Shown piece after piece: positions 30,916 to 42,531 of a stretch of 64,000 nucleotides of DNA. The DNA lies in contig JBITNC010000001.1 of assembly GCA_050084985.1 (NCBI GenBank), positions 116,312,001-116,376,000 of the forward strand, given 5' to 3'. This DNA is from Nageia nagi. Lineage: Eukaryota > Pinophyta. The notes under the pieces are model-generated. The model saw only the letters and a program-made list of their open reading frames with translations, ran no database searches and had not been told where the DNA came from. The first letter of the stretch is position 1. Each line of letters starts with the position of its first letter. The position numbers and the translations under genes were made by a program.

Positions 30916-31798
30916 TGTAGTGTTCCAAACTATAAAAATTAGGAATCACTCAAATTGCATCAAGAAAACTCAAGAAAAACCAAATATGGATGCCAAGAAA
31001 TATGAGAATTGATTTATGATGCTCAAATGAGGAATACAAGGCTCAAAATGGCATCTAAAGGCCCTCTAGGGCAATACAAACTCCTCTAAGGCCTAAAAAT
31101 GCATAAACAAGGGCCCAAAGGATGGAATGTTTGGCTTACTGGCTAGATCTGACATTTCCACAACCTCTACACCTCTCCTATAGACTAGTGTCACACTTCT
31201 GGGGTTGCAATCTCTTAGATCTAAAAGCTGAAGGTCTTCAAACAAAGTAGCAAGAGCTTGATGAGGCTCTAAATATGGTAGAAGCTCGATGAGGCACCAC
31301 CGAGGGTACGAAAGCTTGATGAGGCTTCCGATCCAAAGAACAAGAGTGGTAAATGGCCAAATTAGCAGCTGAATGATCAAATGTTCAAAGATGTCATTCA
31401 ACCATGCATCCTCTCCTCCTTATAGGTAAACATCACACCTAGGGGTTGAATGTCACACCTTGGGGATCCCAATCTTGCCTTGTGATCATGCACACTTGGA
31501 TTTCTCACCTTAGGATCCATGAATTAACCTTGGGATCATTGTAATTACTCCTAGATGTCATAACATGCTCCTATCCTACTCAAGGAGAGCAACGTCCAAC
31601 TTTGGGGCTCACAATTTGTTCCCTTGGACCCATAACTCCTATCTTTGAGATCTAAACTAAATAATAAATCATGCCTACTCTTTTCTAGAAGAGGGGCTTA
31701 CAAATAACAATACTCCTAAATGCCAAATTACTTCTAATTATTACAAAATACATTTGGAATATTCTTAATCATGTAAATTCCAATTTTCGAATATTACA
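30916..31798 (-). mobile_element. 5' LTR of the non-autonomous element
   Basis: 883 bp, the partner of 28897-29738 and visibly diverged from it (substitutions plus an extra GAGGCT(C/T)-rich segment around 31262-31330). Confidence 0.85.
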
Positions 31799-31942
31799 GT
31801 TGGACTCAACTTTTGAGATTGGTTTTGGGTCAATTTGGACCGAATACCAAATTGCTTACATTCTTAGATGAATATAAGGTCCAAAATGCCCATATATTAC
31901 GCCTCAAAGTACTTCTCCATGTAAATCGCTTACATTCTTAGA

Positions 31943-32464
31943 TGATGTGAGTTCAGCTACAAGAGATCAACAAAATGGACTCCAATCACATAAATGTATT
32001 ACAATGGAAGAAACCTGCAAACAATTCTCTTGTCATTCTTGAATTTACAATGATCTACAAAGAGAATACAATCCAGGTTCATATAGAAACTTGCTCAAAT
32101 TAGAAACTTGCTAAAAATAGAAACTTGCTAAAAATAGAAAGGAGTTGAATTATGCCACCAAAATTGGCATGCACATTCCCCTTACAATAATTAACCTTAA
32201 TATAAAATATCTCAACTTAACTGACTGTAAAACAAAAGATATTAAAGTTTGAACATGCAAAAAAGCCTAAAAAAATGGAGAACTGAAACTAAATGCAAAC
32301 TTTGGGATACTAGATGGCGGAGTTAGGTCCTGAAAACATAATTTTTGGAGGGTTTGGTGTAACAAAGTTAAGCCAAATGCAGAACATGCACATGGAGCCA
32401 TGTTTTAAATTTCAAGGCAAACGGATATCATGGTCAAAAGTTATGGTCCCAACAAGGTGCATCA
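31943..32464 (-). mobile_element. 3' LTR of the chromovirus
   Basis: 522 bp, TGATG to CATCA (5-bp inverted ends). On the minus strand it is preceded by the purine-rich CACTAGAGGAGAA at 32465-32477. Confidence 0.85.
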
Positions 32465-32574
32465 TTCTCCTCTAGTGAAAAAGAACTTAGCTCCTACGAG
32501 TTCAACTGACTTGAATTCCTACAGCTTCTAGTTATCAATTTTTTGTAGCTTTGACTCTGAAACTCAAGTGTTAT

Positions 32575-32900
32575 CTGATTGTGGTATTCCTTCCCACTGA
32601 ATTAGGTATTGTTTGTAGCTCCCATGTTTGGTGGTGATCACCTTCTTATCAAGCACTTGTGCAGCATTATCTTTTTTCTTCTTAGGCATCTGTTGTGCCT
32701 AATTTAGTATCTCTGATAATTCACCATCCTTAGTAGACAAAGATACTGAAACAAATCAGAAACATTAAAAATAAGTGAAATATCAAACTCATCGGGCACC
32801 TCTACTATATAAGCAATATCATTGATCTTCTTCAAAATCTTGTAGGGCCCGATTTTCTGAAGTTTCAATTTGTTATATGTCCCTTTAGGAAACCTTTCTT
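32575..32900 (-). pseudogene. Integrase C-terminus and chromodomain
   Basis: Minus strand: [19 protein letters not shown] and FNVSDLF (the usual end of the gypsy integrase C-terminal domain), then about 32580-32665 LDKKVITTKHGSYKQYLIQW followed by EG. This is the chromodomain core with its aromatic and tryptophan positions. Stops between the blocks show decay. Confidence 0.8.
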
Positions 32901-33790
32901 TTCAAAGATGAACCGTGACCATATCACCCTCTTCAAATACTTTTGCCATTTTGTGTGCATCAACAACTATTTTGTAGTGAGCATTACCACTATGTAATTT
33001 TTCTTTCACTGATTCTTGCACTTTCTGGATATGCTCAACAAATGCTTCTGCATCATCACTAACTTGTTCCCCCATTCGTAACTCAACTAGATCTAAGACA
33101 CCTCTAGGATTTTTTCCATAAACAATTAGAAAAGGAGATTTACCTGTTGATTGATTCACTAAGCTGTTATATACAAATTCAGCTTGTGGCAATGTTAAAT
33201 CCCATTGTTTGGGTGTTTCTCCAACGATGCACCATAAGAGGTTTCCCAAGCTTCGGTTTACTACATTTATTTGCCCATCGATCTATGGGTGGTAAGCACT
33301 ATTGAACTATAGTGTCGTATTTAACTTCTTCCATAACGTCCTCCAAAAGTGACCTAAGAACTTAGTATCTCGATTGGAAGTAATAGTTTTTGGAATACCA
33401 TGCAATTGCACAACCTCATCAAAGAACAAGATTGCAATCCTAGTGGCATCATTAGTTTTCTGGCAAGTAATAAAATGTGCCATCTTAGAAAATCTATCTA
33501 CCACAACAAAAATTGGATCCTTACCCCATTGGGTCTTGGGCAACCCCAACACAAAATCCACACTTAGATCGATCCATGGGCCTATAGGAACCAGGAGTGG
33601 CATATACAACCTTGTATTTTGTGCATGGCCTTTAGCCGTTTGGCATACTCTGCATCTAGAGACAAACCTGATTATATCCCTCTTCATCTTTGGCCAGTAA
33701 TACTTCTTTACAAGAGCCATAGTTTTGGCTATGCCAAAATGACCAGCTAGACCCCCACTATGTAATTTCCTTAAGATGTTCTCTCTCATA
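32901..33790 (-). pseudogene. Chromovirus integrase
   Basis: Zinc-binding H2C2 finger (LHSGGLAGHFG, CRVCQTAKGHAQ), then the catalytic core WIDLSVDFVLGLPK, VVVDRFSKMAHF and TSNRDTKFLGHFW, containing the first two acidic residues. The block that should carry the catalytic Glu (DGQ.E) reads DGQINVVNRSLG, so the glutamate is lost, and a stop precedes it near 33300. Next come EFVYNSLVNQSTGKSPF and VYGKNPRGVLDL. Two open stretches, 33307-33789 and 32902-33249, cover most of it. Confidence 0.9.
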
Positions 33791-33893
33791 GAGCCATTGG
33801 GAATACATAATTGATTACCCTTAATAAAGTAACCATTTTGAAAAAATTCTCTTCGAAAATTAGATGGGACTCACCTTCTACTGCACTTGTATA

Positions 33894-34217
33894 CTATTTC
33901 AAAATGCTCTTAAAATCAACATCAAATTCATACATAGCTTTAATCCCCTCAAATCTTACCATTGCATTCTCCATAGTGGTCAGCAATAAGACTCTCCTAT
34001 TCAATGCATCAGCAACATTATTCTGTTTACTAGATTTGTGTTGCAAGACATATGTATATTGTTGCAAAAATGAAACCCACTTGGCATGCCTACTGTTTAA
34101 CTTTTTCTGAGAGTTGACATACCCTAATGCTTTATGATCAGCAAACAACACAAACTCCTTCGAGATTAAGTAGTGCCTCCAATGTTGCAAGGCTTGCACA
34201 ATTGCATAAAACTCCAC
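33894..34217 (-). pseudogene. Chromovirus RNase H, C-terminal part
   Basis: EFYAIVQALQHWRHYL, EFVLFADHKALGYV, LNSRHAKWVSFLQQYTY and NNVADALNRR, the second half of the gypsy RNase H. The upstream part to about 34300 is frameshifted (DASFLGISGV-like). Confidence 0.88.
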
Positions 34218-34219
34218 AT

Positions 34220-35003
34220 CATATGTAGAATAATTCTTCTTAGCATCATTCAGCTTCTCATTGAAAAATGCTACAAGTCGACCTTACTGACTCAATACAC
34301 CACTAATTCCAAGAAATGATGCATCACAATCAACCTCAAAGACCTTAGTGAAATATGGCGACACTAGAATAGGAGCTTCTAACACCTTCAATATTTCAAA
34401 ACTCTCAGTTGCAACCTTAGTCCATACAAAATTCTTTCCCTTTGTCCACTTAGTTATAGGGGCAGCTATACTATTGAAGTTCTTGATGAACTTTACGTAA
34501 AAGGTAGTTAAGCCATGAAAGCTCCTTACTTTTGTTATAGTTCATGGAATAGGCCATTCTAGAATCGCCTTCACTTTTTCATCATCCATCCTTATGCCAT
34601 CTCTTGAGATTACAAATCCCAAGAACACTAAGCTATCCTAAAGAAATCTACATTTCTTTAAATTGACATATAGTTTCTCCTTCCTGAGCATGTCTACCAT
34701 CAATCTCAAGTGTAACAAATGCTCTTCACTTTTACTATAAACCAAAATACACAACCATGAACATACCATTATATTCCCATAGTACCTTGTTCATCAACTG
34801 CATAAATGTACTAGGTGCATTAGATAACCTAAATGGGATCACCATCCAGTCGTACAACCTATCTTTTGTCTTAAAAGTTATCTTTCATTCATCACCTTCT
34901 CGAATTCTGATTTGGTAGTAGCCACTTCGCAAATCAACTTTACTGAAGTATTTAGCTCCAACCAATTCATCCATCATGTCATCCACTCTTGGCATAGGGT
35001 ATC
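34220..35003 (-). pseudogene. Chromovirus reverse transcriptase, C-terminal portion
   Basis: Read from 35003 leftwards: [20 protein letters not shown] (first catalytic Asp), [15 protein letters not shown], then a degraded YxDD region (MVVYF without DD), and the connection to RNase H. It is interrupted at 35003 by the copia insertion; the N-terminal portion is at 43694-43930. Confidence 0.85.
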
Positions 35004-35496
35004 TATTGGAATGTATAATGCATTATTGTAAATGTTTGTATTAAATCTTCTATGTAAGTTCACTAATACTTAAGGGTATCATTCGATACCTTAAGTATTT
35101 AAGTGAATATGATAATGTAACTTGTCCTACACTCCATGTCATGAGCATGCCCATTGGGTAAAAAGATGTGCATGTCATGCTTTTGTACATTGGATACAAG
35201 GGTGATCCAAAGAGGAATTTTGGCCTATAAATAGAAGGCTCTCTTTTTATGATTACACACCAATTGTAAAGTAAAGTTATGCTATAGAATAGTGGTTAGG
35301 AGAAAAGATTAAGAGAATTGTAATAGAGTTGTATTTGTGATTGAAGTAAAGATCTAGTTAATGGATGTACTCCTAGTTAGAGGAACCACTTACATCTTGT
35401 ATTGTAAGATTGTTTTGTGAGTTTGTTAGATGTAATTGTGAGCTTTCATGTGATATTGATTGTTTAGAAATTATCTTGTTAGTGTTAGTTCCTTCA
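35004..35496 (+). mobile_element. 5' LTR of the copia element
   Basis: 493 bp. Starts TATTGGAATG (TG mutated to TA), ends CCTTCA; TATA box CTATAAATAG at about 35224-35233. A hairpin in U3 (35065-35099) is described separately. Confidence 0.9.
35065..35099 (+). promoter_or_regulatory. U3 hairpin in the copia LTR
   Basis: AATACTTAAGGGTATC, then a 4-base loop, then GATACCTTAAGTATT: nearly perfect inverted arms, about 160 bp upstream of the LTR TATA box. The 3' LTR keeps the same structure at about 43260-43296, where one arm carries a substitution. Confidence 0.65.
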
Positions 35497-35499
35497 AAT

Positions 35500-35511
35500 T
35501 GGTATTAGAGC
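35500..35511 (+). other. Primer-binding site of the copia element
   Basis: TGGTATTAGAGC three bases after the LTR end, the initiator tRNA-Met site with one C-to-T change. Confidence 0.85.
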
Positions 35512-36239
35512 TCCTTAGAAGCTCTTCTTCACATCCTTGGTGTGGAAACTCTTCTTTTTTGTGTGAAAGCTCTTCTTCAACATCTTGGTGATCTTCATTC
35601 CTCATACTACACTTCATTGTTAGAGGTAAAACTCAAGAGAAGGTATAAATTCCTTCCTTCTTGATTTTTTTTTTTATTACACTACTAACATATTATTTGG
35701 TATGTGTTAGTTATTTTTTTTTTAATAAGGTTATTATGGCTAACAAGTTATAATTTTTTGTTTTTACTAACTCCCAATGTTACTTACATTTTTTTATTTT
35801 TTTTAAATTAATAAAAGGGTTAGTATACAATTTTTTTTTGGGAAATATGTATATATGTTTCATATTGTTACTATATTATAAATTCAATTTTTTTTAGCTT
35901 AAATAGAAAAAGTATGTTATAATCAAACTTGCATTTTTTCTTGCAAGTACTTTCCTATTACACAAATTGTAGTGTAAAATATAATGAAAGTAATTTTCTT
36001 TATCTATTATTGCTTTTCCATATTTTACATTAAAAAGAGGGAGTTTATATAAAATATATATAAAGAAATACAAAAGAAGTTTTTTTTTTCAACTATTCTT
36101 CAAATTTTACAAAACATAGCTTATCAGCCAAATAAATGCATAATGTAAAGGCTAAAGCCTTGTATTTTCCAAGTAAAATCTCAACTTTGGAAGCCTACAC
36201 ACATTCTTATACATCTCAGTGAAGTTTGTGCGTAATTTT

Positions 36240-37060
36240 TTTTGGGCTCTAAGCCCTGCTAATTCTCCTCCACCCGGTCGACTCCTTTGGCCTCGCAACC
36301 TCCATTGCCCAGCGGCCCCCGCAACCTCCGCAACACCGTGGTCTTTGTAATCTCTGTAGCCGCTTCATGGCCTCTTGCTGCCTCGAGCTCCCCTTCCTCT
36401 TTGCGGCTCTGCAACTCTCTTCCCTCCTCTGTCCTCTAGCCAGGAAACCAAATAGCATGGAGTCAAGTGGTTAACATAGATCGGCTATGGTGGCTGTGAT
36501 CGGCTATGGTGGCTTTGGCTATCCTATTGCACCGAGCTCCCCTTCCTCTTCGCAGCTCTGCAACTCTCTTCCCTCCTCTATCTTCCAACAAGGAAACTAA
36601 ATAGCATGGAGTCAAGTGGTTAACAAAGATCAACTATGGTGGCTGTGATTAGCTATGGTGGCTTTGGCTATCTTGTTGCCCCTAGGTGCCCTGAGCTCCC
36701 TCTGCACTGTGTCTTCCACCCAACCTCACCTCTCATGCAACCATTTCTTGCCATGGTCGTTTCTTTGGCACCACAACTTTGTCCTCTGCTTGCTGCCAGA
36801 CCTTGCACCTCCCTCCGCTCGCTGTCAGACCTCTACTCTCACATAGTCGATTCTCCTTCGCTAAGTATCTTGAGCCATGCACCTATCTCAACTGGGTGGT
36901 TCTCCCTTCTTCACCATTTTTTTCCTCTATAATGTTGACTTTAAATCCTCGTGAGCCCTACGGACTATCCTTCTTCCCTGTTTCCTTTTTTAAGGCACTC
37001 CTAAATTCTGGTTGTTGCATTACTTACGAGGCATTTAATTTTTTTCTTTCTTACAAGTAA
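36240..37060. other. GC-rich island in the copia leader with 149-bp tandem duplication
   Basis: About 0.8 kb of C/T-rich, GC-rich sequence inside otherwise AT-rich leader. Units beginning GAGCTCCCCTTCCTCTT at 36385 and 36534 are duplicated (149-bp period), and a third start is at 36693. Frames here (for example 36636-36932 plus, 36249-36458 minus) have biased composition and no known domain. Confidence 0.6.
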
Positions 37061-38443
37061 CCCCTTCTTTTATCATGATATGCCTATTATGTGGAGTACA
37101 ATGAAAAAAAGGGGATCATTAAATTTTATGATAAATTTAATGCATCTAGGTGGAGTATGGGCTTTATATGTCCTTTTAAATGCATTAAGTGGAATAAGAC
37201 TTCACTTAAACATTTAATGTCTTACAAGTAATCATTTTTTCTTCCTAAAGTAAACCAAGTTTTTTGGGATTATAATTTTAAGTAAAAAAGGGGAATTTAT
37301 ATGAATTTTTTTTACTTAAAAGTTAAATTTTATGCATGTTTAAATACTTATTTGTTAAAATAATACATACTTATGCTTAGTGCATGCTTAGTATTTAATT
37401 TTTAAGTTAAATGCTTATATTTTTAAGTTAAATTTAATGCATTTAACTTAAAAATTATGGAATTAATGCTTATATTTAATATTTAATTTTTAAGTTAAAT
37501 GCTTATATTTTTAAGATACATGTTTATGACTTAAAAAAAGAGCATGTTGAGTATTTATCCTTTATGCAAAGTTAATTTATGCAAATTATAGAATTAATGA
37601 TCATTTTTTTTTTGTAAAGTTAACTTATGCAAAATATGGATCTATGAAAAGACATCATTTAGGGGTTAGTAAACAATACCCATTGGACTCTTAAGGTTCC
37701 ACGTTATGAATGGACGATGTTTATTTATGCTCTTTACTTCATGTTTCATCATTTGCTTTATTTACTTATGCAAAAATGCAAACATTGATATGAGCAACCC
37801 CCTAAAATGAACACATTTGCATGTACATTCTGTAACAACTTATTTGGGGAGCCATGAGATGAGGATAGGTGAACTAGAGCCTTTAAATCCGATAATCCAA
37901 GTGGTGAAAAGTTCATACTTCTCAGTTATCTCTGAGTCCTTTATTGGGTTGGACATAACTCTATTAAGTGGATAGGCATGTGTAGTAATACCATATGTTG
38001 GCACATCCATTCGAAGATTATTTTGATAACCTAAAAGGATAATTTGAAACCTAATCAAAATTAATAATTTAATCGATCTAATAAACATTAGAACCTCAGA
38101 AAATAGCTAGTACTTCTCCTTATGAGTATATTGCTACCTAAGGGGAACTAGTTGAGAATTGGTAGGACATGAACTCCTCTTATGTGGGTATCTAAGTGAA
38201 GGTCTAATTTTAGATAAGAAAAAAAGTCTTAATAATGTCACTCTACATCTACAGTTCTTGAGATGAAAAATGTATTTGGGTACATGGATTATTATTTGAA
38301 TTGTAAAATATTTGCACTTGTGAATCAAATCAAACATGTCTTTAATGTTAAATGTTATATGTATTATTTACTTGATTAAAACTTAACATTTAATGTTATT
38401 TATTGAAATCACATGCTTACTATTTCATATTCTTATGTAGCAA
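37061..38443 (+). other. AT-rich remainder of the copia leader
   Basis: Contains short local repeats (TTAAGTTAAATGCTTATATTTTTAAG near 37380-37520). No coding domain recognised before gag at 38444. Confidence 0.55.
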
Positions 38444-39380
38444 ATGGGAAAATCATTTTTACCTAAACACATTCTTGATGGTTCTAACTTTGAGATTTGG
38501 GAACCATAGATGAGAGTTGAATTGCAAGCAAGAAAGTTTTGGCAAATAGTGAATAAAAACTTTGTACCTTCTATAGATGAGAAGACATTAGAGGCTTACA
38601 ACATAAAGAATGAGTTGGTAACCTTCAATATTTACTATGTAGTTTCAAATGATGTGCTCCTGATGATTTCCTTTTCAACCTCGATAAAAGCATGGGATAA
38701 GCTTAAGTAAATCTATCTTAGTTCAAACTTTTCAAGAAGGTTTACCATTCTTTAAAAGTTGCTTCAATCTTGTTAAGGAGAAGATAAAAATATGGTTATC
38801 TACTTGAATAAAATCATTGATTTAAAGACCTAACTTGTTGCTTGTAGATGTAATTAGATCAATAATGAGTTCATGGTCTTCATCATTCTTCAAAGCCTTT
38901 CTTCAAAGTTTAAAAACTTTGTAATAGTTATGAAAATAAGGCTTGATGATGAAGAAGTCTTTTCCTTTGAGAACCTTTCTAAGCACCTATTGAATCATGA
39001 GGAAACCTTTAATAATAAGATGCTGATTTTTTTCCTAAGGATAATAACATTGCTCTTGGAGCAACCAAAACTTCTTTCAAGAAGAAGTTCAACCATCAAA
39101 AGAAATCTTATCTTTCATCCTTCAAAAGGTTTAAGAAAAGAGGTAATGGCTACAACAGCAACAAGAATAACAGAAACAACAACCATAACAGCAAGATCAA
39201 TGGTAACAACAACCACTTCAAGCAAAGAGATGGAAAAGGCAAAGCAAACAATCCATATCTTAAAAAAAAGTTTGATGGTAATTATAACTATTATAGCATT
39301 CAAGATCATAAAAAAGTTGATTGCTACAAAAAAAGAGAAGAAAAGAATAAAAGTAATAGAAATATAAAGAACTAGAAAGG
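38444..39380 (+). pseudogene. Copia gag
   Basis: Starts ATGGGAAAATC. MGKSFLPKHILDGSNFEIW and, after a stop at 38507-38509, MRVELQARKFWQIV are typical of the copia gag N-terminus; AWDKLK and LNHEETFNN follow later. The C-terminal part is rich in Asn/Lys, and the zinc knuckle is degraded (YYSIQDHKKVDCYKK, first two cysteines lost). Several stops and frameshifts. Confidence 0.8.
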
Positions 39381-39399
39381 AAAGAAGAATATTTATGCT

Positions 39400-39864
39400 A
39401 GTTTTGCTACAATGCTCTACTCCATGTCTCACTCTTTTTCATATGAATGGATTATTGATTCTGGTTGCACTAATCATCTATGCTTTGAAAAGGAAAAGTT
39501 TGAAATCTTTTACAAGTATAGAAAAGATGTGGTTGTGATAGGTGATAACTCCACCCTTGAAATTCAAAAAATTAGGAGTGTGTTAATTCACAGAAAGGTT
39601 CTTAAAAATATTCTTTATGTTCCTAAGTTAAAAATGAATCTTCTCTTTGTGATCCAAGTTGCTAAAAAAATGCACTCTTTTGAATTTAACTCTCAATCTT
39701 GGTGCATTAAAAAAAGATTTACCATTTTGGTTAAAGAATCTATGAAAGATAACCTCTACATTATGAATCAAGTTTCATCAAAGATGTGTTTTGCTTCTAA
39801 TATGTATTCTAAAGGTAATCTTTGGCACCATCATTTAGGGTATCTTAACCATAAGAGTATTTAA
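39400..39864 (+). pseudogene. Copia protease and integrase zinc finger start
   Basis: EWIIDSGCTNHLC carries the active-site DSG (Asp codon 39457-39459). Further on are LKNILYVPKLKMNLL and, near the end, LWHHHLGYLNHKS, the GAG-preintegrase/HHCC start. The frame is open from 39412 to the stop at 39862-39864. Confidence 0.9.
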
Positions 39865-39867
39865 ATC

Positions 39868-40770
39868 ATGAAAGATAAAAAATTTATAGAAGGTTTGCTT
39901 TCAATTTCTCCTTTAATTGGTCTATGCGAGAAGTGCATTCTTGGTAAGATGCATAAACAAAAATTTAAAAAAGATAAGGCAACAAGAGCATCTCAACCTC
40001 TTCAACTTGTGCATTCAGATTTGATGGGTCCATTTCAAACTAAGTTGTTTGAAGGAGCATTTTACATCTTGGCCTTCATTATTGACTTTAGTTAGATGAC
40101 CTTTGGGTATCTACTTGAGCATAAGGACCAAATCTTTAAGAGTTTTAAGATTTTTAAGACCTTTGTTGAAAATCAAATTAACCTTAAAATCAAAATGTTG
40201 AGATCAGATAATGGGAGAGAATATAACAATAATGAGTTCAATGACTATTGTGCTAAGTATGAAATCAAGAGGTAGTTTACAATTCTATACACTCCTCAAT
40301 AAAATAGTATTATTGAAAGAAAAAATAAAATAATTATAAAGATGGCTAGATGCATGTTGGGTAATTTTTCTAAATTCTTGTGGGGTGAAACTATGAGCAC
40401 TGCTATTTACATTTTGAATAGGTTTCTCATAAAAGTAGTTCAAAGTAAAGCTCCTTTTGAAACATGGTCAGAAAGAAAACCTAACATTTTTCACCTTAGG
40501 GTATTTAGTTATGAAGCATTTTCCTACATTATTTCTGAGAAAAAGAAGAAGTTAGATAAAAGAGCTAAAAAATACATCTTTATGGGTTATGATAGTCAGC
40601 ATAGAGGTTACAAGCTCTACTCTCCAACCTATAAAGTAGTGTTCATTTCAAGGGATGTAAAGTTCAATGAACTTCCTGAAGAATTTACTTCTAATGAAGA
40701 TGTTGATGATCCAAAGGACTCTTCAGTTGCTCTTAGTTGGTTGGATATTGATGTAGATAAGGCACTTTAA
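39868..40770 (+). pseudogene. Copia integrase
   Basis: CEKCILGKMHKQKF completes the zinc finger. The core has LVHSDLMGPF (first Asp), RSDNGREYNNNEF (second Asp) and SIIERKNK (catalytic Glu), with stops before and inside the core (about 40093, 40275, 40302). The C-terminal part FLWGETMSTAIYILNR, KYIFMGYDSQHRGYKLYSP is open at 40342-40770. Confidence 0.9.
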
Positions 40771-41930
40771 GAATAAAATTCTTCAACACAAGGGGTAATA
40801 AGGAACATGACCTTGAACAAATTCTTAATTACCAAGATTGATAATAAGCATGAGCCCTCAACCTTTAAAGAAGCTTCTAAGCATGAGTACTGGATGGAAG
40901 CCATGAAAGTGGAGTATGAGGTGCTTATGAAAAATAAAATTTAAGAATTGGTTCCTTATCTCAATGAGAAGAATACGATTGGTAATAAGTGGATCTACAA
41001 GATCAAGTTCAATTCAGTTAGAGATATTAAGAAATACAAGGTAAGGTTAGTAGCTAAAGGTTTTGCTTAAAAATACGATATAGATTATGAGAAAACCTTT
41101 GCTCCTATGGTAAATATGCCTACTATGAGAGTTATCCTTACTCTTTCTATAACTCAAAGATGAAAAGTTTTTCAAATTGACGTTAAAAGTGCATTTCTCA
41201 ATGGTGACTTAGATGTAAAAATCTTTATGAATCAACTAGAAAGATTTACTATAGAAGGTAAAGAGTCCTTTATATGCAAGTTACAAAAGTCATTGTATGG
41301 ACTTAAGCAAGCATCTTGAGCCTAGTACAAAAAGATTTTAGGGTATTTTGTAGACATTAGTTTCTCTAAGTGTTTTTTTGACTCTGATCTATATATGCTC
41401 AATTAGGGAAAAGATGTGGTTTTGATTCTTCTTTATATGGATGATCTTTTGATTACTGAAAATAATGATGAAATCATTCAAGAGTGCATATCCAAACTTA
41501 AGGTAACATTTGAAATGACTGATCTTGATCTCTTGCACTACTATCTTAGAATGCAAGTGTATCAATACAAAGATTATACTTACCTTAGTTAATCTAAATA
41601 TATATTAGACATCTTACAGAAGTTTGAAATAGCGAAGTGTAGATATGTTGCAATACTAGTCTCTTCTAAAATCACTATTTTTTTAAGCTCTAACTCTTAG
41701 TTAGCTAATGCTATAGCTTACAGGTAATTAATTGGTAGTCTTTTGTATTTGACTATATCTAGGCCAGATATTACCTTTGTAATAAATTTGATGGCATAAT
41801 TCATACAAAAATTTTATGTTGAGCATCTCAATGCTATTAAGCAAATCTTAAGGTATGTTGCAGAAACTAAGGATCTTGCTCTCAAGTATTTCACATTACC
41901 CTCATTTGTTCTCTTTAGATTTTCAAATTT
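40771..41930 (+). pseudogene. Copia reverse transcriptase
   Basis: EYWMEAMKVEYEVL, NKWIYKIKFNS, KARLVAKGF-type block (here VRLVAKGFA followed by a stop), FQIDVKSAFLNGDL (first Asp), KSLYGLKQAS and LLYMDDLLI (YMDD box at 41433-41444). About nine in-frame stops, mostly at Gln, Arg or Trp positions, leave no long open frame although the amino-acid series is easy to follow. Confidence 0.9.
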
Positions 41931-42336
41931 TGATTATGGGAGAGATAGAGATGATAGGAAGTCAACCTTTGCGTATGTGTTTAGCATTGATTTAGGTGCT
42001 ATCTCTTGGGCTTTCAAAAAGCAATCTACTATTTTTCTTTCTACCATAGAAGCTAAATATCATACCATATCTGTTGCAGCCCAAGAAGCCATTTGGCTAC
42101 GACATCTTTTGAAAAAAATTAGGTATGAGCAAGGTGGATCATCTTTGATCTCTTTAGATAATCAATTGGCTATTTCTTTGGCTAAGAATCCTATGTTCTA
42201 TCAGAGAATAAAATATGTGAAAATTTATGCCCATTTTATTAGGGAGAAGGTTCTTGATGGCATCATACACCTGGAGTATTGTCCATCCACCTTGAACTTC
42301 GCTAATTTGTTCACTAAACCCCTCCCAAAAGCTTAA
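41931..42336 (+). pseudogene. Copia RNase H
   Basis: KSTFAYVFSIDLGAISWAF, then LSTIEAKYHTISVAAQEAIW and FIREKVLDGIIHLEY, ending ANLFTKPLPKA before the stop. Open from 41977 to 42336 and the best preserved part of the polyprotein. Confidence 0.92.
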
Positions 42337-42531
42337 TTCTGTAAGCTTAAGGATGATATCGAGTTGATAAAGTTGCTTTCAAGGGTGAGTGAAGTTTGAA
42401 TTCTTATGTTGAATTCATGTTTGTGATGACAACTTCACCCCTAGGAGGATTTAATGCTATATAGTGTTGATTATATTGTACACCTTTATGGTAAGTTCGC
42501 TTTGCGTGAAGAACTTGTACAAATTATCCTA

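Larger units (their letters stand above)
28897..31798 (-). mobile_element. Complete non-autonomous LTR element, minus strand (TSD GTTGG)
   Basis: Two LTRs (28897-29738 and 30916-31798) with TGTA(A/G)TGTTCC / GGAATATTACA-type ends flank only 1177 bp. GTTGG precedes (28892-28896) and follows (31799-31803), a perfect 5-bp target-site duplication. Read on the minus strand, a degraded primer-binding site follows the right LTR (30900-30913) and a polypurine tract (CTTAGGGAGGACATAGA, 29739-29755) precedes the left LTR. The interior has no gag or pol motif, so it must have moved with proteins made by another element. Confidence 0.85.

Noticed and set aside
36249-36932. Several open frames in the GC-rich block
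   Set aside because: GC-rich, repeat-bearing sequence gives long frames by chance on both strands; no domain seen.
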